In this document: positions 16,994-24,277 of the stretch, one piece after another
Position numbering within the stretch: position 1 is the stretch's first letter
Layout of the letters: every line of letters starts with the position of its first letter
DNA from: Flagellimonas_A sp039592695
Lineage (GTDB): Bacteria > Bacteroidota > Bacteroidia > Flavobacteriales > Flavobacteriaceae
Length of the DNA stretch: 64,000 nt
Direction of reading: 5' to 3'
NCBI RefSeq assembly: GCF_039592695.1
Contig: NZ_JBBUTK010000002.1
Coordinates: forward strand, 620,001-684,000
Program-made: the position numbers and the translations under genes
Notes under the pieces: model-generated
Told to the model about the DNA's origin: nothing
The model's database searches: none
The model's input: the letters and a program-made list of their open reading frames with translations, nothing else

Positions 16994-17013
16994 TTGTTGA
17001 TGCAACAAAAATA
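16994..17013 (-). promoter_or_regulatory. hppD -7 box overlapped by a candidate MarR operator
   Basis: On the minus strand the box TATTTTTG (17006-17013) matches TAnnTTTG; no good TTTG is seen 19 nt upstream. Its end overlaps the perfect palindrome TTGTTG-ATG-CAACAA (16994-17008), so a bound dimer would cover the transcription start. A second, weaker inverted repeat TGTTTC/GAAACA lies near the MarR gene. Repressor control by the MarR protein is inferred. Confidence 0.55.
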
Positions 17014-17109
17014 AGTATTTTTGGAATGCGAAAACGGTTTCGAATTAAAATTTTAGGTTAAAATTCTAGCTCCTGTTTCGTGCTTGAAACAAAATCTCAA
17101 TAGTTATGG

Positions 17110-17129
17110 ATTCCCGCCTACGCGGGAAT
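17110..17129. repeat. ATTCCCGC-GCGGGAAT palindromic repeat
   Basis: Perfect 8-bp arms with loop CTAC, immediately before the MarR gene and overlapping the upstream ATG candidate at 17128. Same family as 5391-5408 and 28343-28386. Confidence 0.8.
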
Positions 17130-17136
17130 GAGAAAA

Positions 17137-17586
17137 ATGCTCAATCAAATAGACGAAATACAGGGAATCGGGTTGCATTTGGATTTGGTGCTTCGAAAAA
17201 TCCAAGAGGCATATCTTCGAAAGTTTGAAGAACTAGGTGTTGATATGACCATTGAGCAATGGGTCATTCTGTACCGCATTTATCAGTTGGGCGATGAAGC
17301 CTCGCAATCAGATATTGTAAAATCAAATTTTCGCAATCGAGCAACAACATCACGCGTGATCGGCGGCCTCGAGCGTAAGGGGTGGATTGCCAAAACTAGG
17401 TTCGAAGGAGATTTGAAACGTTTCAAGTTAGAATTGACCCCTCAAGGACAAAAAATCATAGCCATCATTGAACCCCATGCCAACATACTACGTGAGCAGG
17501 CGGTCATGGGTTTGGATACTTTGGAATTCAATATCTTTCTGAAAGTTTTAGATCAGATTGGCGAGAATTATGAAGCTTACGAATAA
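17137..17586 (+). CDS. MarR family transcriptional regulator
   Basis: Winged-helix regulator of the MarR family, about 149 residues. The recognition region reads SQSDIVKSNFRNRATTSRVIGGLERKGWI, followed by the wing and the dimer helices. I prefer ATG 17137 over 17128, because the latter lies in a palindromic repeat. Divergent from hppD with a palindrome over the hppD promoter, so it probably controls tyrosine catabolism, perhaps with an aromatic intermediate as effector. Its 3' end overlaps the next gene by 17 nt. Confidence 0.88.
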   Translation: MLNQIDEIQGIGLHLDLVLRKIQEAYLRKFEELGVDMTIEQWVILYRIYQLGDEASQSDIVKSNFRNRATTSRVIGGLERKGWIAKTRFEGDLKRFKLELTPQGQKIIAIIEPHANILREQAVMGLDTLEFNIFLKVLDQIGENYEAYE

Positions 17587-18598
17587 CACAGCCCTTTTTC
17601 TTTTATCCTTCACATTTTGCTTGTTCAGCGGTTGTAAAAAACAACCGAAGCCAGTTGAAAAAATAGTCCAGATAGTTGCCAATAAACCTTTGAGTGCCCA
17701 TTGGACCTACTTGCAGGAAATATCAAAACTTCCCCAGAAAGAATACGATAACAAAACTGCGGGCATGGCAAAGATTGAGGGTGGCAGTTTTATGATGGGC
17801 GGTGTCTCAGAGCAGGCGAGGCCCGATGAACTCCCCAGGCACAGTGAAACGGTGCACACTTTTTGGATGGACGCCACCGAAGTGACCAATGCCCAGTTTC
17901 AAGAGTTTATTGATGCCACAGGATATGTGACGACCGCCGAAAGGAAAATTGAATTGGAAGGAAAAAGTTACCCTCCCGGAGCTTTGATTTTTGATAAAAC
18001 GAATCCGCAGCTCTGGTGGAAATTCAAAGAAGGCGCCAATTGGAAGCATCCGTATGGGCCTGAAAGCTCCATTGAGGTTAAAGCGAACCACCCCGTGGTT
18101 CAAGTATCGTGGTACGATGCGATGGCCTATGCCCATTGGATGGGAAAGCGTTTGCCCACCGAAGTCGAATGGGAGTATGCTGCCAGTGCGGACCAGAATG
18201 CCATTTATCCATGGGGAAATGATTTTTCCGTTGCTACCAATCATGCCAATTTTCATCAAGGTACTTTTCCTATGGAAAACATCGCACAAGACGGATTTGA
18301 AAAAACTGCGTCAGTGGGTTCCTTCCCACCCAATGCAAACGGACTTTCAGATATGGCCGGCAATGTGTGGGAGTGGTGCCTTGACACTTATCACCCCAAT
18401 GCGTATGAAATGCCTGATAAGCGTCAGAACGGTTATTTTGCCAACTACGTGAACCCCAAGCAGCAAAAAGTGATCCGAGGCGGTTCTTTTTTATGCAGTG
18501 AAAGCTATTGTACGGGCTACCGAGCCGCTGCTCGAATGAGTTCTACGCCAGATACGGGTTTGGAGCATACCGGTTTTCGGTTGGTGTATGTGCAATAG
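17570..18598 (+). CDS. Formylglycine-generating enzyme-like lipoprotein
   Basis: SUMF1/FGE-fold protein of 342 residues starting at ATG 17570. The lipobox LFSGC22 predicts a periplasm-facing lipoprotein. FGE-fold marks include GSFMMGG, WMDATEVTNAQFQEF, LPTEVEWEYAA and MAGNVWEWCLD. Both catalytic cysteines are present near the C-terminus (C309 and C314 in FLCSESYCTGYRAAAR, same five-residue spacing as the human enzyme), unlike many non-catalytic SUMF1 relatives. It could therefore oxidise the Cys of exported sulfatases such as 22733-24262. It overlaps the MarR gene but is not obviously linked to tyrosine catabolism. Confidence 0.85.
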   Translation: MKLTNNTALFLLSFTFCLFSGCKKQPKPVEKIVQIVANKPLSAHWTYLQEISKLPQKEYDNKTAGMAKIEGGSFMMGGVSEQARPDELPRHSETVHTFWMDATEVTNAQFQEFIDATGYVTTAERKIELEGKSYPPGALIFDKTNPQLWWKFKEGANWKHPYGPESSIEVKANHPVVQVSWYDAMAYAHWMGKRLPTEVEWEYAASADQNAIYPWGNDFSVATNHANFHQGTFPMENIAQDGFEKTASVGSFPPNANGLSDMAGNVWEWCLDTYHPNAYEMPDKRQNGYFANYVNPKQQKVIRGGSFLCSESYCTGYRAAARMSSTPDTGLEHTGFRLVYVQ

Positions 18599-18614
18599 CC
18601 ACCATATTCGATTA

Positions 18615-19091
18615 TCATTCTATTTTTCCATCGTGAAATCCAGCTCGTTTCCATACGCCGCTATTATAGACCCACAGGTTGGTGATACGGTATTGGTTTT
18701 CTTTGACACCTAGACTGTCCTTTGTTGATACAAACACCTTGCCCGTGATAACAGCGGTAGTGCCGTGATGCTCTATTTTTGTATCCTGCAATTGATACTC
18801 CAAGACTTCAACAGTTCCTGATTTTATGTTTTTGTCACGTTTTTTGAGATAATTGAACCAATCTGCTTTTCCAATCACTTTCGAACTGCTGTTGGTGTGC
18901 AAATAATTGTCCGTTACCATAGAATCCAATGTTGCCAAATCGCTTTCAGCAAACGCTTTGTTGAACGTATCCAATGCCGATAACAACTCTTGTTGTTTTT
19001 GGTCAGTATCCTGAATTTTGGATTGGTTTTGCTGACAACCAGAAAGCAGGATAAACAGTAAGCACACAGCAACATTTCGGAAAAATTTCAT
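18615..19091 (-). CDS. NTF2-like (DUF4440-type) lipoprotein
   Basis: Small lipoprotein of 158 residues with signal and lipobox LLSGC, starting at ATG 19091 (MKFFRN); the longer frame upstream is non-coding. The mature part is an NTF2/SnoaL-like fold (LDTFNKAFAESDLATLDSMV, VIGKADWFNYLKKRD, TAVITGKVFVSTKDS, VWKRAGFHDG). It is convergent with the FGE-like gene. No catalytic role can be assigned. Confidence 0.75.
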   Translation of the reverse strand: MKFFRNVAVCLLFILLSGCQQNQSKIQDTDQKQQELLSALDTFNKAFAESDLATLDSMVTDNYLHTNSSSKVIGKADWFNYLKKRDKNIKSGTVEVLEYQLQDTKIEHHGTTAVITGKVFVSTKDSLGVKENQYRITNLWVYNSGVWKRAGFHDGKIE

Positions 19092-19273
19092 GACTATTCG
19101 TTTTATTGATTTACAAGGTTTAAAATTAGGGTCTAAAACTTTGATTTGTAAATTTTTATCCCAAAAAATACTTAAAAACCCTACTTTGAGACAATACAGC
19201 ATAGAAATTGGATAATTGTATTGATTTTCCTGTCAGAAGAGCATCGCATCTTTGCACCGTATAATTTAATATT

Positions 19274-19837
19274 ATGAAAAAGACAAGATTTTATCCGACA
19301 GTATGGCAAGCGATGACATTTCCATCCGGTGTAGTAGGGCAATGGGATAATAGTGGCAGACGTATCAAAGAAATGATTCTTAAAAACGATATGGCCACCG
19401 AACTTGGGATTTCTGAAATGGAATTAAACCTTATAAAAATCACTGCTTTTGACGAAGCGGGCAACGAACACCATATTTTAGATTTTCCGGGTCAAAACCC
19501 GTTACCTATCAGAGGTTGGGCCTCTGGGCATTTTTTGAGATCACGTAGTGTGGTCAATCTGCCAGAAGGCTCGTATGCTACCCTACGTTTTTATTTGGGG
19601 GGCAAAAACAACCGTTTTACCTATAGCGATGGGGTGACCGAAGCTGCCAATGAGTTCGATCATTTGGATTTTACCATTGAAAACGGCTTGACCGTTGAAG
19701 GTAACGAAGCTGCTGAAGTGAAGTTGTGGTTTGACTTTGCCCCCTACAAATTGAGCAAGCGTTTTAAAGGCTTGACCGATTTGTTCAAAGGAACCCAAAA
19801 GCCAAGACCTCGTTTGGCCAACAGCTTTGGAAACTAA
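19274..19837 (+). CDS. Conserved-looking hypothetical protein
   Basis: Soluble protein of 187 residues without a signal peptide or membrane segment; I do not recognise its family. It has an aromatic N-terminus (RFYPTVWQAMTFPSGVVGQW), a likely beta-rich centre (GSYATLRFYLGGKNNRFTYSDG, EFDHLDFTIENGLTV) and a basic C-terminus (KGTQKPRPRLANSFGN). It stands alone between a divergent lipoprotein gene and a strong terminator, so it is its own transcription unit. A CATCTTTG box at 19247-19254 is a poor -7 match. Confidence 0.7.
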   Translation: MKKTRFYPTVWQAMTFPSGVVGQWDNSGRRIKEMILKNDMATELGISEMELNLIKITAFDEAGNEHHILDFPGQNPLPIRGWASGHFLRSRSVVNLPEGSYATLRFYLGGKNNRFTYSDGVTEAANEFDHLDFTIENGLTVEGNEAAEVKLWFDFAPYKLSKRFKGLTDLFKGTQKPRPRLANSFGN

Positions 19838-19866
19838 AAAAGAAAACAATAATTCTTGAAAAGAAG

Positions 19867-19890
19867 GGCACCGATTTCGGTGCCTTTTTT
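19867..19890 (+). terminator. Intrinsic terminator
   Basis: GGCACCG-ATTT-CGGTGCC followed by six T, 30 nt after the stop of the 187-residue protein gene. Confidence 0.93.
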
Positions 19891-19981
19891 ATTTCTCTAA
19901 TTTCTACCATGAATTTTAATATCTGTACTGAAGCAGATTTTTAGTACCTTGAAACTATACCGTAATCAAATTCTGGCACTT

Positions 19982-21868
19982 ATGATGACTCAAGGCAAAC
20001 TTTCAACGATTCTTTTTTTCATGATGTTCAGTACCATTTGTGTATCCGCACAAGATGATATCTTCGAAAAGCTGGCGGAAATTGCTGTGATTGACCAAAA
20101 GGTGATGATGCCGATGCGAGATGGTATACGCCTAGCGACGGACATCTATCGACCCAAGGGTGATGGCAAATACCCAATAATATTTTCGCGCACTCCTTAT
20201 AACTTCAACTCATGGGGCGATGGCGAAAAGCAAACACGCACGGCAGAAAGGGCGTATGAAGTGGTAAAAAGGGGCTATGCTTATGTGGTACAGAATGAAA
20301 GGGGACGCTATTTTTCTGAAGGGGAATGGGACATTCTTGGCACACCGTTGACCGATGGTTATGATGCTTTTAGTTGGATGAAGGACCAACCATGGTCCAA
20401 TGGTAAAATAGGAACGCTTGGTTGTTCGTCCACTGCAGAATGGCAAATGGCCGTAGCTGCCTTGGACCATCCATCACATGCCGCTATGGTCCCCCAAGGT
20501 TATGGGGCCGGTGTCGGTCGTGTGGGCGATTATTACGAACAGGGCAATTGGTACCGGGGCGGAGCGGAACAGCTATTGTTCTTTTCATGGCTCTACGGGG
20601 TTGAGCATGACAAGTTCAAACCTCGAATTCCCAAAGAGGCCACCCAAGAAGACTTGATTCGAATATCACGATTTTATGATTTGGCCCCTGAAAATCCCGA
20701 GGTAGACTGGAAAGAGAAGTTTTATCACCTACCCGTTCAAGATATTCTACAGAACGTCCATGGCAAACGGGATATTTTTGACAAGATGGTGCGCCGCCAC
20801 CCCAACCATGAGGATTGGTACAAGGGAGGGCTCTATCACGATGACATGGATTTTGGTGTGCCCAGCTTTTGGTTCGCTTCTTGGTACGACGTTTCCATCA
20901 GCCCGAACATCGCCTTGTTCAACCACGTGCGGAACAATGCCAAAGATGCAGAGGTGCGTGAGAACCAATATTTGGTCATTGCCCCCGTGCTGCATTGCAG
21001 GTATACCCGAGCCACCGAAAACACCATGGTTGGTGAACGTAGTGTAGGCGATGCACGACTCAACTATGATGAGCAGATATATAGTTGGTTTGACCTTTGG
21101 CTAAATGGCAAAGAAAATGATTTTAAGCAAAAAACACCTCGGGTACAATACTATACCATGGGGAGCAATGTTTGGCAATCTTCTGAAACATGGCCACCTG
21201 CGAATGCGGTAATGACGAGTTACTATCTGAGCAGTGGGGGCAACGCCAACAGTCTTTTCGGTGATGGAAAGCTGACCGCTGAAAAGTCTGAGGCTGCAGA
21301 AAGCTATGATGCCTTTACCTACGACCCCATGAACCCCGTGCCCTCATACGGTGGCAATGTATGTTGTATGGGCAACGCGGTTGAAGGCGGTGCTTTTGAC
21401 CAAAGTGCCATAGAAACACGCCATGATATTTTGGTGTATACCACCGAACCGTTGGAAGAGGGTGTCGAGGTCTCTGGTTTCATCGAATCCACACTTTATG
21501 TTTCCTCTGATGTAAAGGATACCGATTTTACCATCAAGCTGATAGATGTGCATCCCGATGGTAGTGCCTATAATCTTGACGAGACCATACAACGGGTACG
21601 CTATCGTGAAGGTTATGACAAGGAGGTATTTATGGAGGAAGGGGAAGTGTATCGAATTGATTTGACACCGATGGCCACAAGTAACTATTTCAAAAAGGGC
21701 CACCGCATCAGGGTTGAAATATCCAGCAGTAATTTTCCCCGTTTTTCACGGAACCTGAACACAGGCGGAAAAAACTATGATGAAACGAAAGCTGTAGTGG
21801 CGCACAATAAGGTGCACCATTCTTCAAAATATCCCTCCGAAATTCGTTTGCCGATTGTGAAAAGGTAA
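19982..21868 (+). CDS. S15-type X-Pro dipeptidyl-peptidase / CocE-like hydrolase
   Basis: Exported alpha/beta hydrolase of about 628 residues. I start at ATG 19982, because the upstream TTG adds a segment before the signal peptide (MMTQGKLSTILFFMMFSTIC, cleavage near VSAQ). Features: VMMPMRDGIRLATDIYRPKG, the nucleophile elbow GTLGCSSTAEW (Ser after GC), Asp/His segments further on, and a C-terminal jelly-roll (HDILVYTTEPLEEGVEVSG, ending near EIRLPIV). The family includes X-Pro peptidases, cocaine esterase and glutaryl acylases. Substrate undecided. Confidence 0.85.
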   Translation: MMTQGKLSTILFFMMFSTICVSAQDDIFEKLAEIAVIDQKVMMPMRDGIRLATDIYRPKGDGKYPIIFSRTPYNFNSWGDGEKQTRTAERAYEVVKRGYAYVVQNERGRYFSEGEWDILGTPLTDGYDAFSWMKDQPWSNGKIGTLGCSSTAEWQMAVAALDHPSHAAMVPQGYGAGVGRVGDYYEQGNWYRGGAEQLLFFSWLYGVEHDKFKPRIPKEATQEDLIRISRFYDLAPENPEVDWKEKFYHLPVQDILQNVHGKRDIFDKMVRRHPNHEDWYKGGLYHDDMDFGVPSFWFASWYDVSISPNIALFNHVRNNAKDAEVRENQYLVIAPVLHCRYTRATENTMVGERSVGDARLNYDEQIYSWFDLWLNGKENDFKQKTPRVQYYTMGSNVWQSSETWPPANAVMTSYYLSSGGNANSLFGDGKLTAEKSEAAESYDAFTYDPMNPVPSYGGNVCCMGNAVEGGAFDQSAIETRHDILVYTTEPLEEGVEVSGFIESTLYVSSDVKDTDFTIKLIDVHPDGSAYNLDETIQRVRYREGYDKEVFMEEGEVYRIDLTPMATSNYFKKGHRIRVEISSSNFPRFSRNLNTGGKNYDETKAVVAHNKVHHSSKYPSEIRLPIVKR

Positions 21869-21905
21869 TGTGTAGGCTATAATTGGGGATTTGTCTAAGT
21901 GTAAC

Positions 21906-22637
21906 TTAATGCTTGGTGAAAAGTTCAATGGTATAATCCAGTAATTCCTTTCCGCCGGCATCACCATGACCAGGAATAACAATCTCCATTTCAGGAAAGG
22001 TAGTTTTTACTTTTTTGACCGTATTGGGCCAAGCATCAACATTGGCATCTCCGATAAAACCTTCGGGAGCATTTATCGCTTTTACCAAACAACCCCCGAA
22101 CAACACTTTTTCCTTGGAAAAGTAACCTACAATATTATCATAGGTATGACCCTGCCCTAAAAAACGTAGTTGTACCACGGCTTCTCCGACGTTCAAATCT
22201 CTGGATTCTTCGAAACCTACTTCTGGGAGGGTATATTTTTTTTCATCAATAAACTCAAGAGTCAATTGATTGGCGTAAGAAGGGATATTCAAATCATGAA
22301 AGGCATCCAGCCCTCCGATACAGTCATCGTGAAAATGTGTGGCCACGACTCCTATAATCTTACAATTGAGTTGTTCCTCTACCCAAGCAATCAGTTTTTT
22401 GGAATCTTCGTTGCTTACTGGACTATCTAAAACCAAGGCTTCATCGCTATTTTTTATTATAAGTCCGTTGCAGGCTACTTTACCAAAGCTTTCAGTTTCC
22501 AGAAATGAGATGTGCTGATAGGTGTTCTGGGTGAGTTGTTTTATTTGGATTTGACCAGTTTCCCAGTGTGTCAATGATTTTTGTGAGCTACAACTTGTGA
22601 GTATGAAACACAATAAAATGAAGATTTTGGCTCTCAT
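21906..22637 (-). CDS. Subclass B1 metallo-beta-lactamase, CcrA-like
   Basis: Predicted zinc beta-lactamase of 243 residues, exported as a lipoprotein (lipobox LTSC16). All B1 zinc ligands are present: H101-F-H103-D-D105, H164 (GQGH), C183 (FGGCLVK) and H224 (PGHGD). The lysine three residues after the Cys (K186), used to bind the substrate carboxylate, is also conserved. The run DCIGGL, PSYANQ and ADVxxWPxT-like spacing resemble CcrA of Bacteroides. I start at ATG 22637; upstream of it lies the polA remnant. Whether it hydrolyses beta-lactams in this host is unproven. Confidence 0.9.
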   Translation of the reverse strand: MRAKIFILLCFILTSCSSQKSLTHWETGQIQIKQLTQNTYQHISFLETESFGKVACNGLIIKNSDEALVLDSPVSNEDSKKLIAWVEEQLNCKIIGVVATHFHDDCIGGLDAFHDLNIPSYANQLTLEFIDEKKYTLPEVGFEESRDLNVGEAVVQLRFLGQGHTYDNIVGYFSKEKVLFGGCLVKAINAPEGFIGDANVDAWPNTVKKVKTTFPEMEIVIPGHGDAGGKELLDYTIELFTKH

Positions 22638-22647
22638 GAAATTGATT

Positions 22648-22740
22648 TTAATGCGCCTCCAACCAATTTTCGCCTGTACCAACATCTACATTCAGCGGCA
22701 CAGCCACTTTATAAATGTTTTCCCTTTCAGTTTTAGTCAT
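22648..22740 (-). pseudogene. Duplicated 3' end of polA (31-codon remnant)
   Basis: On the minus strand this stretch reads KTERENIYKVAVPLNVDV followed by GTGENWLEAH and a stop. It closely matches the polA C-terminus (KTEMENAYKLAVPLDVEV, then GIGENWLEAH) encoded at 24278-24370. Reading frame and stop are preserved, many synonymous sites differ, and the last 20 nt through the stop codon are identical. The similarity begins where the sulfatase stop codon lies (22733-22735). It lacks the rest of polA, so it is a remnant, not a gene. Confidence 0.88.
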
Positions 22741-24262
22741 CTCCCAATTCTTTAAAATGAAATTTGGAGTTAGAAGCAGGTGTATGTTCCTGTTTCATAA
22801 TGGCTTCCATTTTCGTAACTATTTTAGGATGGGCATCTGATACATCCAGAGATTCCTTTATATCAGCGTCCAAGTCGTACAATTCAAGGTTCATATTTCC
22901 CTCAAAAATATTTTTTCGAACCGCTTTCCATTTGCCCATTCTCATGGCCTGTTGCCCTTTGTAACTGGGAAACTCCCAATACAGAAACTCATGTTCAAGT
23001 TGTAGCTTTCCCAATAAAGTAGGCATAAAACTTAGTCCATCCATGGCATTGGGTTTTTCAATGCCCACCACATCACAAATGGTGGGAAGTACGTCATAAA
23101 AAATGGAAGTATGGTCCGTTGTAGTTCCCGCTTTGATGTAATCGGGCCAACTTGCAATCATGGGCACTCGAATACCCCCTTCATAAACGAAACCTTTGGT
23201 TCTTCCATGGCCATTTTCGAAGGGTGCAGAACTATTGAAAAAATCAAAATCGACCCCACCTGTGTAAGTAGGCCCATTGTCGCTTGAGAAGATGATCAAT
23301 GTATTTTCATAGAGCCCCAATGTCTTTAACTTGGCTACCAATTCGCCCAACTGTTGGTCGAGGTAGGTAATCATTGCGGCATAGGTTGCTCGGGGATATT
23401 TATTGGGAAAATAGCCTTTATCTCCATAGTAAGGCTCTTCCTCCCCAAATACTTTTCTGTATTGCTCCACTAATTCTGATGGGGCTTGCAAAGGCAAGTG
23501 GGGAAGGGGCGAGGCATAATAGAGAAAAAAAGGTTCTTCTCTATGGGTTTCAATAAACGAAAGGGCCTTTTCGTGTATTAAAGTTGGCGCATAATCTTTC
23601 TGGATAAAGCGTTCAAAAAATCCATCCTTTTTTTGAATTGAAAGGCTGTCCCATTTTTGATGGGGAGCCATCAGTTCGTTGTTTAATATGACTTTTGATT
23701 CGTTATGCCAAAGATGGGTCGGATAGAGGTTGTGCGCTTGGCGTTGACAATTGTACCCGTAAAATTCATCAAAGCCCTGTTGGTTCGGCGCTCCCTCGGT
23801 ATGGGGTGCGCCAAGCCCCCATTTGCCAAATATGCCCGTGGCGTACCCTTTGGTTTTTAGGAGTTCGGCCAAGGTCTCAGTTTCTTCGGGAATGGGTCGT
23901 TGTCCTTCCAAAGAAGAATCTTTGAACATGGCTTCGTAGTCCCATACATCACCCCGCTCTTTCCATTCATCGTTGCCTCGAATGTAGGCATGGCCTGCGT
24001 GTTTTCCGGTGAGCAACATGTAGCGTGCTGGGGCACACACGGGAGCACCCGAATAGTGCTGGGTAAATCGCATACCCGATGCCGCCAAAGCATCAATATT
24101 TGGAGTCTTGATTTTCTCTTGGCCATAAACCCCTATCTCGCCATAGCCCAAATCATCGGCCAAAAAATAAATGATATTTGGACTTTTTTGTTGGGAAAAT
24201 GAAGTAGTGGCAACACAAAGAACTAGTAAGAAAGAACCCCAATATTGAACACTCTGCTTCAT
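22733..24262 (-). CDS. Arylsulfatase-like sulfatase (Cys type)
   Basis: Exported sulfatase of 509 residues with signal peptide about 1-24 (ends SFSQ). Metal ligands are in FLADDLGYGE (D36, D37) and SSDNGPTYTGG. The formylglycine site is C76-A-P-A-R80, the CxPxR form that needs an FGE-type enzyme; a candidate is at 17570-18598. The start is 15 nt after the polA stop. The stop lies inside the duplicated polA 3' end, so the gene is bracketed by two polA ends. It probably releases sulfate from sulfated polysaccharide fragments; the exact substrate is unknown. Confidence 0.9.
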   Translation of the reverse strand: MKQSVQYWGSFLLVLCVATTSFSQQKSPNIIYFLADDLGYGEIGVYGQEKIKTPNIDALAASGMRFTQHYSGAPVCAPARYMLLTGKHAGHAYIRGNDEWKERGDVWDYEAMFKDSSLEGQRPIPEETETLAELLKTKGYATGIFGKWGLGAPHTEGAPNQQGFDEFYGYNCQRQAHNLYPTHLWHNESKVILNNELMAPHQKWDSLSIQKKDGFFERFIQKDYAPTLIHEKALSFIETHREEPFFLYYASPLPHLPLQAPSELVEQYRKVFGEEEPYYGDKGYFPNKYPRATYAAMITYLDQQLGELVAKLKTLGLYENTLIIFSSDNGPTYTGGVDFDFFNSSAPFENGHGRTKGFVYEGGIRVPMIASWPDYIKAGTTTDHTSIFYDVLPTICDVVGIEKPNAMDGLSFMPTLLGKLQLEHEFLYWEFPSYKGQQAMRMGKWKAVRKNIFEGNMNLELYDLDADIKESLDVSDAHPKIVTKMEAIMKQEHTPASNSKFHFKELGDD

Positions 24263-24277
24263 ATACTAAAAACTATT

